Assembly (NCBI GenBank): GCA_013336365.1
Contig: JAAXTT010000086.1
Coordinates: forward strand, 1 to 6,267
Length of the DNA: 6,267 bases
Direction of reading: 5' to 3'
From: Peptococcaceae bacterium
Lineage (GTDB): Bacteria; Bacillota; Desulfotomaculia; Desulfotomaculales; Desulfocucumaceae
Positions 1 through 5,588 of the stretch are shown here, in pieces; position 1 is the first letter of the stretch; every line of letters begins with the position of its first letter. The notes below the pieces were generated by a model. The model had not been told where the DNA came from. It saw only the letters and a program-made list of their open reading frames with translations, and searched no databases. A program made the position numbers and the translations under genes.

Positions 1-616
1 CGGCTACTATAACTAAATCTCCGGGCTGCATTCCACAGCAAAGCCGATCAAGATCAGCAAAGCCGGTCAACACCCCAGAGGTCCCCCCCTTATTGCGATA
101 ACGTTCCTCGATTATTTTAAAAATATCAACTAGGATTCGGTCCAAGGGACTAAAACCGGAGGAGGAACGGCGAACCCCCAGCTCCAAAAGCATTCTTTCT
201 GCTTCATCGATAAGACGCTCTGCCTCATCCTCAGCATCATAACCCATTCCGGCAACCCGGTTGGCAATAAAAATAATGCTGCGCAGCAAAGATTTTTCTT
301 CAATGATTTTGGCATGGTTTTCTACATTGGCAGAGGTAGGCACCATTCCCGGTAGAGACGCAACATAGGTGGCACCACCAACTTTTTCCAGATAGCCCAG
401 CTGTCTAAGCTTGTCAGTTACAGTCAAAAGATCCGGGACTATCCCTGCTTCATCCAATTCCAAATAAGCCTGGTAAATAAGCTTATGGCCCTCATGATAA
501 AAGTCCTCTGGCTTAAGAAATCTAGCCACCTTGTACAAAATATCATGGTCTATCAACAGGGAACCAAGCACGGATTGTTCTGCATCTATATTCTGAGGAA
601 CTGCTTTCTCTGACAA
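1..616 (-). CDS. dnaB: Replicative DNA helicase DnaB, N-terminal part (gene runs off the left edge)
   Basis: This encodes the first 205 residues of the hexameric replicative helicase that unwinds DNA at the fork (called DnaC in Bacillus subtilis). The protein opens MSEKAVPQNIDAEQSVLGSL, the classic DnaB start. An all-helical N-terminal domain covers about residues 5-110 and includes VPTSANVENHAKII (92-105). A linker helix rich in Glu and Ala follows (about 127-147). The fragment ends at the start of the RecA-like motor domain, with TGFADLDRL (184-192) and MQPGDLVIVA (196-205). The Walker A motif would follow just beyond the edge, so ATPase motifs cannot be checked. The start is TTG at 616: an in-frame TAG lies one codon upstream, and a near-consensus ribosome binding site precedes it. 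The gene follows lonC by 30 bases with no terminator between, so co-transcription is likely. Residues C193-C194 stand where many homologues have Thr-Ser. Identity is very secure. Confidence 0.97.
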   Translation of the reverse strand, partial: MSEKAVPQNIDAEQSVLGSLLIDHDILYKVARFLKPEDFYHEGHKLIYQAYLELDEAGIVPDLLTVTDKLRQLGYLEKVGGATYVASLPGMVPTSANVENHAKIIEEKSLLRSIIFIANRVAGMGYDAEDEAERLIDEAERMLLELGVRRSSSGFSPLDRILVDIFKIIEERYRNKGGTSGVLTGFADLDRLCCGMQPGDLVIVA

Positions 617-621
617 AGGCT

Positions 622-630
622 ATCACATCC
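622..630 (-). promoter_or_regulatory. Ribosome binding site that fixes the TTG start of dnaB
   Basis: On the minus strand GGATGTGAT matches the Shine-Dalgarno consensus GGAGGTGAT at eight of nine positions and sits five bases before TTG at 616. Together with the in-frame TAG just upstream of that TTG, this leaves TTG as the only plausible start for dnaB. Confidence 0.75.
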
Positions 631-646
631 GAATCGCTATTTTATC

Positions 647-2581
647 CTAATTTAATCCTTGGTTTTTATTAAACAGACTGCTTAACAGCTCTTCTACCGA
701 GGATACTGCTTCCACTCGGATATTTTTGAGATTATTGGGCACATCCTTATTGTTTTCCAAAGGCAATATGACCTTGCTGATTCCTGCCTGTCTAGCTCCA
801 TAGACCTTCTCGGGAATTCCCCCCACCATCTTGATTTTCCCCTGAATAGAGAGCTCTCCGGTAAAGGCAATGTCCTGGGGCAGGGGAATATCCAAAATAG
901 CACTGTACAAAGCCAGGAAAATCGCCACCCCGGCAGAAGGACCGTCTATCTTGGCACCTCCCAATACATTAACATGGACATCATAATTGTGAAGGTCCTC
1001 CCCGGTAACCTTTCTGATTACCGAAGCTGCATTGAAAACGGAATCCTTGGTCATGCTTCCTGCCGTGTCATTAAACCGGATTGCGCCCTTCCCTTTTTCC
1101 CTGGCCGGGAAGGCTACTGATTCTATTTCAATCAACGAGCCTAAAAAGCCGCTGACTCCCAAGCCAAAGACTCTTCCAACCTCTGCCTTATCCGATGCCT
1201 TGCCTACAGAATAGGGAGAGAGACGACCCCATTGAATGACCTCATATACATTTTCTGCACTTAAACGTTCCGGGCTTTCCCCGGTTATTGTCTTGTAGCA
1301 GGACAAACCAAAGGCGTCTGCCAGCAAGTTTACAGCCTTTCTGCCCTCGATAGTATACTGGCTGACAATATCCGCCACTGCCGGCTCTATTTCCATCCCC
1401 AGCTTATCTCCTGCCTGCTGGACAATATCTACAATGTCTCCCGGTGTGAGAGGCTCAAAATAGATCTCCGCACAGCGAGATCTTATGGCAGGATTTATTT
1501 CCGAAGGATCCCTGGTGGTAGCGCCAATAAGAATAAAATCCGCAGGAGCCCCTTCCTCAAAAAGCTTTTTCACATACTGTGGGACATTTGCATCCTGAGG
1601 ATCATAATAGGCGGAATTGAAAAACACTCTTTTATCCTCCAACACCTTCAGTAGCTTGTTGATTAGCAAGGGATCCATTTCACCGATTTCATCTATAAAA
1701 AGCACCCCTCCGTGGGCATCCGTGACCAACCCCGGCTTTGGTTCGGGAATTCCACCCTCTGCCAAATCCTTCCTGGCTCCTTGATATATGGGGTCGTGAA
1801 CAGAACCCAGCAAAGGATTGGTTATTTCTCTAGGGTCCCACCTTAGGGTAGTACCGTTAACTTCAATAAAGGGTGCATCCTGAGCGAAGGAATTGTCGTT
1901 ATGGTTCCTGGCAGCTTCCAAGGCCAGCCTGGCAGCAGTAGTTTTCCCAACCCCCGGAGGCCCATATAAAAGCACATGTTGGGGGTAGGGGGACACCAGC
2001 TTGGTTAGCAATGCTTTGATAGCTGACTCCTGGCCGATTATTTCCCCAAAGGATGCGGGACGCAGAAGCTCTAAGGCTGAGCCTGACAGCTTTCGCTCCT
2101 CCAGATTTTCCAAGGAGGCAAGCTTTTTAAGAGTCTGGGGATTTTCTGAGCCTGCTGTCTCCTGAACAACCTGCATTCTGATTTCACGGACGTATTCCTC
2201 ATGTCGATTCTGTATTTTTTCATTGACCTTTTTTTCTATCTGATCCTCAACTGTCCGGCGAGCCATATTGTCCGCCAGTTCCTCTTGAAGCTCATCCAAT
2301 ATTTCCGGAATTTCCTCAAGATTAGGGACAGCCTCTAAAGTAGGATCCTCCAAAATAAGCTTCTGCAAGGCCAGTACCTTTTCCTCCACTTTATCCGAGC
2401 GCATCAACTGAAGGGCATTTAATTTACTTGCCTTGAGAACCAGACGGTCTGCTCCGTAAAAACCGGAAACCATAGCATAAAGAGCATCTACCTGTCTTTC
2501 CAGATGGCTGTCAATACTATAACTCTGCTTTTTATCTCTCTGAACATCACTTTTTTTCACTTTTTCCAGGAAGCTTTTCAA
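647..2581 (-). CDS. lonC: Lon-family ATP-dependent serine protease, LonC type
   Basis: A cytoplasmic AAA+ protease with a C-terminal S16 Lon protease domain, about 644 residues. With the start at 2581, a charged, coiled-coil-prone N-terminal region covers about 1-160 in place of the large LAN domain of LonA. The AAA+ domain has Walker A GPPGVGKT (207-214), Walker B VLFIDE (293-298), sensor-1 region IGATTR (352-357), Arg residues in AIRSRC (365-370) and a sensor-2-like GRKAVN (413-418). The protease domain carries the catalytic dyad Ser549 in DGPSAG and Lys592 in VGGIPEK. Their 43-residue spacing equals that of the Escherichia coli Lon dyad, so the enzyme looks active. The architecture and motifs fit LonC, a family reported from a subset of endospore-forming Firmicutes and proposed to act in sporulation. 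LonB is the main alternative, but that protein is shorter and has a different N-terminus. A longer reading from TTG at 2605 adds eight residues but lacks a ribosome binding site. The gene lies in a run with rplI upstream and dnaB downstream. Confidence 0.9.
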   Translation of the reverse strand: MKSFLEKVKKSDVQRDKKQSYSIDSHLERQVDALYAMVSGFYGADRLVLKASKLNALQLMRSDKVEEKVLALQKLILEDPTLEAVPNLEEIPEILDELQEELADNMARRTVEDQIEKKVNEKIQNRHEEYVREIRMQVVQETAGSENPQTLKKLASLENLEERKLSGSALELLRPASFGEIIGQESAIKALLTKLVSPYPQHVLLYGPPGVGKTTAARLALEAARNHNDNSFAQDAPFIEVNGTTLRWDPREITNPLLGSVHDPIYQGARKDLAEGGIPEPKPGLVTDAHGGVLFIDEIGEMDPLLINKLLKVLEDKRVFFNSAYYDPQDANVPQYVKKLFEEGAPADFILIGATTRDPSEINPAIRSRCAEIYFEPLTPGDIVDIVQQAGDKLGMEIEPAVADIVSQYTIEGRKAVNLLADAFGLSCYKTITGESPERLSAENVYEVIQWGRLSPYSVGKASDKAEVGRVFGLGVSGFLGSLIEIESVAFPAREKGKGAIRFNDTAGSMTKDSVFNAASVIRKVTGEDLHNYDVHVNVLGGAKIDGPSAGVAIFLALYSAILDIPLPQDIAFTGELSIQGKIKMVGGIPEKVYGARQAGISKVILPLENNKDVPNNLKNIRVEAVSSVEELLSSLFNKNQGLN

Positions 2582-2587
2582 TTGTCT

Positions 2588-2599
2588 ATCATCCTCTCT
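2588..2599 (-). promoter_or_regulatory. Ribosome binding site supporting the TTG start of lonC at 2581
   Basis: The minus strand reads AGAGAGGATGAT, ending six bases before TTG at 2581. The product would then begin M-K-S-F-L-E-K. The longer reading from TTG at 2605 is preceded by a pyrimidine-rich stretch with no purine-rich ribosome binding site. The choice is likely but not certain, since translational coupling to rplI could help a weak site. Confidence 0.5.
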
Positions 2600-2631
2600 G
2601 CACAAGCCTGGAAATAGAAATAATCTACCGG

Positions 2632-3084
2632 CTAAACTGAAATTGCCTCCACAGAAACAAGGATATTGGCTTGAACTGTAGAGTGAAGCTTAACTACTAT
2701 TTCGTGCTCTCCAAGGGTTTTTATCGGGTCCTTCAATATTATTTTCTTTTTATCAATATTCAGACCATGTTGCTCCAGTAAGCCTTCCGCCACATCCTTG
2801 TTGCCAATGGCTCCAAAAAGCTTGCCCCCCTCACCTACCTTGGCCTTTAAGGTAACCTTCAGACCCTCAATAGATGTCCCCATTTCCTTGGCCTTTTCCA
2901 GTTCCTGACTTCGCTGTCTTTCACTGGCTGCCTTTTGTTGAGAAATTTCTCTAAGCTTTACCGGAGTAGCCTCTACTGCAAGCTTTCTAGGCAGTAAAAA
3001 ATTCCTGGCATGACCCTCCGCAACGTTTACAACATCGCCCTTTTTGCCTTGACCCTTAACGTCTTCTAAAAGAACTACCTTCAC
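2632..3084 (-). CDS. rplI: 50S ribosomal protein bL9
   Basis: This is bL9, a two-domain 23S rRNA-binding protein at the base of the L1 stalk. It is full length at 150 residues. The N-terminal domain (about 1-50) contains the family signature GKKGDVVNVAEGHARNFLLP (13-32). A long charged connecting helix follows (about 41-75). The C-terminal domain (about 78-149) includes GKLFGAIGNKDVAE (87-100). The start is GTG at 3084, overlapping the stop of the upstream DUF2232 gene as GTGA, which points to translational coupling. Purine-rich GAGG (3089-3092) and AGGAGG (3095-3100) inside the end of the upstream gene can serve as ribosome binding sites. The lonC gene follows closely. In Bacillus subtilis rplI follows gdpP (yybT), but here it follows the yybS homologue directly. 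Confidence 0.97.
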   Translation of the reverse strand: MKVVLLEDVKGQGKKGDVVNVAEGHARNFLLPRKLAVEATPVKLREISQQKAASERQRSQELEKAKEMGTSIEGLKVTLKAKVGEGGKLFGAIGNKDVAEGLLEQHGLNIDKKKIILKDPIKTLGEHEIVVKLHSTVQANILVSVEAISV

Positions 3085-4094
3085 TTTACCTCATCCTCCT
3101 CCGGTTTCCTGCTTTCCCGAGTCAAACGACGAATATTCCCCAAGGTATCAACTATTCCCACAAAGGACATTACTGCCACCACGTGGGGTAAAAACAACAG
3201 CATGAAAAATAGTCCTACCAGCTTGATAATCCAGGAAAAATTCAGTATTTTTACAAAAAATGCAAATACCGAGGTTCCGATAACTGCAAAAACATAGCCC
3301 ATCACCCAAAGAAAAACCTTGCCCAAAGAGCTTAGCTCCATAAAATCATACTCTGCTCCCAGTAATAGCATAGCAAGACCCAAAATCACCCCCCAGACAA
3401 AATACCAGGGCAGATGCCAAAAAGAAAAGGGGATTGCCAGAGCAACAGGATATTTTAAACGAATGAGCAAGCGCCAAACTGCAAAATAACAAATAGCTGC
3501 AATGGACATAAACCAGATAATGCCTGAGGCCATTGCCAATACCGGCAAGGCTGCCTCAAACTGCCTGGTTAAATTGTCCAGCTCATTATTGCTGCCGGAA
3601 GGACTTAAAACCTTGCCAGTGCCTGATCCTAGATTAAAAGACTCTCTCAGCTCCTGGACTCCTTGGCGATAGGTGACCAGAGAAGAATTATCCAAAAGAA
3701 AAGGATTGCTTCCTGTAACAAAATAATCGGTCATATACATACCTGCAGGCCCTAGAACTGCAAACATAACCACAATGACCAGCCCTTTGCCCCAAGCATA
3801 TTTTCTTTTGAAAATCAGACCCATCAATATCCCCACCGGCCCGGTTTGCAACAGCAAATAGAGAACAAACAGGGGTTGCCCGGTAATAAGGGACAAAGCT
3901 GCCAAATTAATCAGCAATGACGCTAGAGCAAGCTTTATATCCAGCTTCAGAAGCATTAAGGCAATAGAAACCGGAATAACCACCATAGCAATCAGCGAGA
4001 AAATCGGAAACATCAGCCAAAGAATCGCTGAAAGAAAAATCAACAGGGTATATATTATAAATTCTCTAATTATTTGTCCATTTATTAAGGACAA
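3081..4094 (-). CDS. yybS: DUF2232 (YybS-type) polytopic membrane protein
   Basis: An integral membrane protein of 337 residues with about nine hydrophobic segments, near residues 11-28, 30-48, 54-70, 73-95, 103-122, 182-207, 229-246, 258-284 and 290-314. A soluble, polar loop of about 60 residues lies between segments five and six (123-181). The tail is short and charged, ending KPEEDEVK. The motif PFSFWHLPWYF (222-232) and the C-terminal VDTLGNIRRL (315-324) fit the YybS family. The molecular function is not established; the fold recalls small-molecule transporter membrane subunits, but that is inference. The position after rpsR and before rplI is the usual place for yybS. The start is TTG at 4094, preceded by GAGGTGG (4099-4105). 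It is the first gene after the rpsR terminator and shares four bases with rplI, so it heads the second transcription unit. Codon use and composition look like its neighbours. Confidence 0.88.
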   Translation of the reverse strand: MSLINGQIIREFIIYTLLIFLSAILWLMFPIFSLIAMVVIPVSIALMLLKLDIKLALASLLINLAALSLITGQPLFVLYLLLQTGPVGILMGLIFKRKYAWGKGLVIVVMFAVLGPAGMYMTDYFVTGSNPFLLDNSSLVTYRQGVQELRESFNLGSGTGKVLSPSGSNNELDNLTRQFEAALPVLAMASGIIWFMSIAAICYFAVWRLLIRLKYPVALAIPFSFWHLPWYFVWGVILGLAMLLLGAEYDFMELSSLGKVFLWVMGYVFAVIGTSVFAFFVKILNFSWIIKLVGLFFMLLFLPHVVAVMSFVGIVDTLGNIRRLTRESRKPEEDEVK

Positions 4095-4151
4095 GAAACC
4101 ACCTCTTCCTGCCCAAATCTATTCTTCAGATTGAATATGTTTTCCTTCACC

Positions 4152-4178
4152 TTACAAGAGATATTTATTCCCTTGTAA
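4152..4178. repeat. Inverted repeat TTACAAG / CTTGTAA in the leader of the yybS unit
   Basis: Perfect 7-base arms at 4152-4158 and 4172-4178 enclose a 13-base AT-rich spacer. The right arm overlaps the T-tract of the rpsR terminator. It could be an operator or a weak stem-loop in the region where a yybS promoter should lie, or chance in AT-rich DNA. The rest of 4095-4176 shows no convincing -35/-10 pair. Confidence 0.35.
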
Positions 4179-4209
4179 AAAGAATAGGGGGAACCGAAGT
4201 TCCCCCTAT
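4177..4209 (-). terminator. Rho-independent terminator after rpsR
   Basis: On the minus strand, ATAGGGGGAAC and GTTCCCCCTAT form a perfect 11-bp stem (arms 4199-4209 and 4184-4194) capped by the stable tetraloop TTCG, followed by TCTTTTT (4183-4177). It begins two bases after the rpsR stop codon and closes the rpsF-ssb-rpsR unit. The plus strand has no T-tract on the other side, so it acts in one direction only. Confidence 0.95.
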
Positions 4210-4210
4210 A

Positions 4211-4444
4211 TCAATCGGATGTAAATGGCAGCAGTGCCACTATTCTTGCTCTTTTTATTGCTACTGTAAGCAGTCTTTGATGCCCTGCACAGTTGCCTGA
4301 AATTCTGCGGGGTAAAATTTTCGCTCTTTCAGTAATAAATTTTTTCAGCTTGGGAATATCCTTATAGTCAATTTTTTCAGCTTTATCGACACAAAAGGCA
4401 CAGACTCTCTTTTTCCCTCTGCGACCTCGTTCGCGCTTTATCAT
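4211..4444 (-). CDS. rpsR: 30S ribosomal protein bS18
   Basis: This is bS18, which pairs with bS6 on the platform of the small subunit and contacts 16S rRNA. It is full length at 77 residues. Family features are the basic N-terminus, VCAFC (14-18), the YKDIPKLKKFI segment (27-37), ILPRRISGNCAGHQR (43-57) and the end of the conserved core AIKRARIVALLPF. Cys15, Cys18, Cys52 and His55 are spaced so that they could bind zinc, as proposed for the cysteine-rich forms of bS18; metal binding here is inference. ATG at 4444 is preceded by AAGGAGGA (4451-4458), a strong ribosome binding site. It is the last gene of the rpsF-ssb-rpsR unit, with a terminator immediately after it. Its partner bS6 is made from the same transcript, which suits shared feedback control in the leader. 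Confidence 0.97.
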   Translation of the reverse strand: MIKRERGRRGKKRVCAFCVDKAEKIDYKDIPKLKKFITERAKILPRRISGNCAGHQRLLTVAIKRARIVALLPFTSD

Positions 4445-4485
4445 ATTTAATCCTCCTTGTTTAACAGTCCCGGCCTACCCTCCAT

Positions 4486-4908
4486 TTAAAAGGGTAAATC
4501 GTCTTCGGTAAAGGACACTTCACTGAATTCATCTTCAACAGCCCTGTTCTGCTGCTGTCCCTGACCTTGACCGTATTGGGACTGGGTATCCTTCCGGTCT
4601 AAAAACCGGACATTTTCCGCTACAACCTCTGAAACCTTTCGGCGGACGCCCTGTTTATCTTCATAAGATCTGATCTGCAGTCTTCCATCCACTGCCACCA
4701 TGGAGCCTTTTTTTATATACTTGGCACAGTTTTCAGCAAGTCCCCGCCAGACAATAATATCAATAAAGTCTGTTTCCTTCTCCCCCTGCTTTGTATTAAA
4801 GCCTCGGTCCACTGCCAGGGTAAAATTGGCTACCGGAAGACCGGAGGAGGTGTATCTCATTTCAGGATCTGCTGTCAGCCGACCTATCAATATGATCTTA
4901 TTATACAT
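4486..4908 (-). CDS. ssb: Single-stranded DNA-binding protein SSB
   Basis: SSB coats single-stranded DNA in replication, repair and recombination and works as a tetramer. The protein has 140 residues. An OB-fold domain covers about 1-105, opening MYNKIILIGRLTADPEMRYT, with FIDIIVWRGLAENCAKYIKKG (48-68) containing Trp54, and VDGRLQIRSYEDKQG (73-87). A short Gln/Gly-rich disordered linker follows (about 109-120). The acidic tip EDDLPF recruits partner proteins such as PriA, RecO and the polymerase clamp loader. The linker is short compared with Bacillus subtilis SsbA. ATG at 4908 is preceded by AAGGCGGTG (4914-4922). The gene sits 41 bases from each of rpsF and rpsR, the conserved arrangement in Firmicutes and many other bacteria. 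No separate promoter or terminator was seen around it. Confidence 0.97.
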   Translation of the reverse strand: MYNKIILIGRLTADPEMRYTSSGLPVANFTLAVDRGFNTKQGEKETDFIDIIVWRGLAENCAKYIKKGSMVAVDGRLQIRSYEDKQGVRRKVSEVVAENVRFLDRKDTQSQYGQGQGQQQNRAVEDEFSEVSFTEDDLPF

Positions 4909-4949
4909 AAAAGCACCGCCTTGATTGATTCCTGGAAAAAATCCCTTTG

Positions 4950-5237
4950 TTAATCCTCATCTCTGACAATAATATGACGAATAACATCATCAGATATCTT
5001 AAAAATTCTGTCTAGTTCATTGGTAGCCTTGGAATCTGCATTAAACTTGGAGACCACATAATAGCCTTCCTTAATATGGTTGATCTCATAAGCCAATCGT
5101 CTCTTGCCCCACTTGTCAAGACTGACAATCTCTCCACCATTCTTTTCAATAAGGGACTTGTACTTTTCTACCATCTCGGTTACCTTATCCTCCTCCAGCT
5201 CTGGACGAAGAATAAAAATAGTTTCGTATTTGCGCAC
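4950..5237 (-). CDS. rpsF: 30S ribosomal protein bS6
   Basis: This is bS6, a ferredoxin-like-fold protein that joins the 30S platform as a heterodimer with bS18. It is full length at 95 residues, opening MRKYETIFILRPEL. It carries the family motif DKWGKRRLAYEI (41-52) and the EGYYVVSKF strand (57-65), and ends with the acidic VRDED. The start is GTG at 5237. A near-perfect Shine-Dalgarno sequence, AGGAGGTGA (5244-5252), lies six bases upstream, so the start is secure. This is the first gene of a three-gene unit with ssb and rpsR, driven by the promoter at 5330-5358. The leader of about 85 nt holds a structure that ends exactly at the ribosome binding site, which suggests feedback by the bS6:bS18 complex. 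Confidence 0.97.
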   Translation of the reverse strand: MRKYETIFILRPELEEDKVTEMVEKYKSLIEKNGGEIVSLDKWGKRRLAYEINHIKEGYYVVSKFNADSKATNELDRIFKISDDVIRHIIVRDED

Positions 5238-5243
5238 CCTTCT

Positions 5244-5252
5244 TCACCTCCT
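5244..5252 (-). promoter_or_regulatory. Ribosome binding site of rpsF, abutting the leader structure
   Basis: AGGAGGTGA on the minus strand lies six bases before the GTG start. The base of the leader stem (GGGG, 5253-5256) touches it directly, so a protein-stabilised stem could block ribosome access. Confidence 0.85.
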
Positions 5253-5293
5253 CCCCTCGGACCATGGCCCTGCCACGCAAGCAGAGCGGGGGG
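5253..5293 (-). promoter_or_regulatory. Candidate S6:S18-binding leader element (rpsF autoregulation)
   Basis: Read on the minus strand, a run of six C (5293-5288) can pair through four bases with GGGG (5256-5253) as an outer stem. Inside it, CTCTGC (5286-5281) pairs with GCAGGG (5273-5268) around the loop TTGCGTG (5280-5274). The 3' side of the internal loop carries CCATGGT and then CCGA (5260-5257). The known S6:S18 leader motif has a stem-loop with a conserved CCG bulge that mimics the 16S rRNA site, placed just before rpsF. The location, the CCG and the overall shape fit. The pairing was drawn by eye and the match to the published consensus was not computed. Confidence 0.55.
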
Positions 5294-5318
5294 AAAAATA
5301 GGACAGAACAAATCTGTC
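5294..5318 (-). terminator. Small terminator-like hairpin in the rpsF leader (possible attenuator)
   Basis: On the minus strand GACAGA (5318-5313) and TCTGTC (5307-5302) form a perfect 6-bp stem with loop TTTGT, followed after three bases by TTTTT (5298-5294). It lies just downstream of the expected transcription start of the rpsF promoter. It could trim read-through from the DUF951 gene or act as an attenuator within the leader. The stem is short and only half GC, so efficiency is uncertain. Confidence 0.45.
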
Positions 5319-5329
5319 GCAGGCTACAA

Positions 5330-5358
5330 ATTATAGCATACAAATATTATTTAATCAA
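5330..5358 (-). promoter_or_regulatory. Sigma-A-type promoter of the rpsF-ssb-rpsR unit
   Basis: On the minus strand TTGATT (-35, 5358-5353) and a perfect TATAAT (-10, 5335-5330) are separated by 17 bases, the optimal spacing. A TGC immediately before the -10 gives an extended -10 element. The expected start of transcription is near 5323, giving a leader of about 85 nt before rpsF. The -35 overlaps the stop codon of the DUF951 gene. Confidence 0.88.
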
Positions 5359-5566
5359 CCTTGACCGGTTCCTGAAGAGTAGACACAATATTCTTCACGC
5401 TCTTCTCAAACTTTGGCCTGGGAAGCATTAATACCCTTTGACACTTAAGGCATTTGATCCGGAAATCAACACCTGTGCGCATAACCTCCCAGGTGTCCCC
5501 TCCACAGGGATGAAGCTTTCTCATTCTTACAACGTCCCCAACCTGGTATTTGACTAATGGAATCAT
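5351..5566 (-). CDS. DUF951 family small protein (YyzM-like)
   Basis: A 71-residue cytoplasmic protein of unknown function. It fits the DUF951 family, widespread in Firmicutes and including YyzM of Bacillus subtilis. An N-terminal beta-rich part, VKYQVGDVVRMRKLHPCGG (5-23), is followed by W26, GVDFRIKCLKCQRVLMLPR (32-50) and a basic tail. Cys21 (in HPCG) and the pair Cys39/Cys42 (CLKC) are conserved-looking and could form a metal site, perhaps with His19; this is inference. The small barrel-like pattern and basic charge would suit nucleic acid binding, but nothing here proves it. The ATG start at 5566 has a strong ribosome binding site, GGGAGGTT (5571-5578). It lies 22 bases after the M18 aminopeptidase gene and is probably co-transcribed with it. 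Its last codons overlap the -35 of the rpsF promoter. Confidence 0.88.
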   Translation of the reverse strand: MIPLVKYQVGDVVRMRKLHPCGGDTWEVMRTGVDFRIKCLKCQRVLMLPRPKFEKSVKNIVSTLQEPVKVD

Positions 5567-5588
5567 AATTAACCTCCCAAGGATATAA

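Noticed and set aside
130..315. 61-codon minus-strand reading frame inside dnaB
   Set aside because: It is out of frame with the convincing DnaB translation that covers the same bases; a shadow frame.
1032..1214. Plus-strand reading frame inside lonC
   Set aside because: Antisense to the protease domain of a clearly coding gene; low-complexity and unlike any family I recognise.
4447..4485. Twelve-codon frame starting three bases after the ssb stop and ending in the rpsR ribosome binding site
   Set aside because: It has no ribosome binding site of its own and is short enough to occur by chance. It could couple ssb and rpsR translation, but nothing supports this beyond its position.
5261..5267. 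CCATGG palindrome and surrounding near-palindrome in the rpsF leader
   Set aside because: The palindrome is too short to form a hairpin of its own and falls inside the internal loop of the proposed leader structure.
5076..5336. Plus-strand reading frames across the rpsF 5' end and leader
   Set aside because: They lie antisense to rpsF, its leader and its promoter, resemble no known protein and show no persuasive ribosome binding site.
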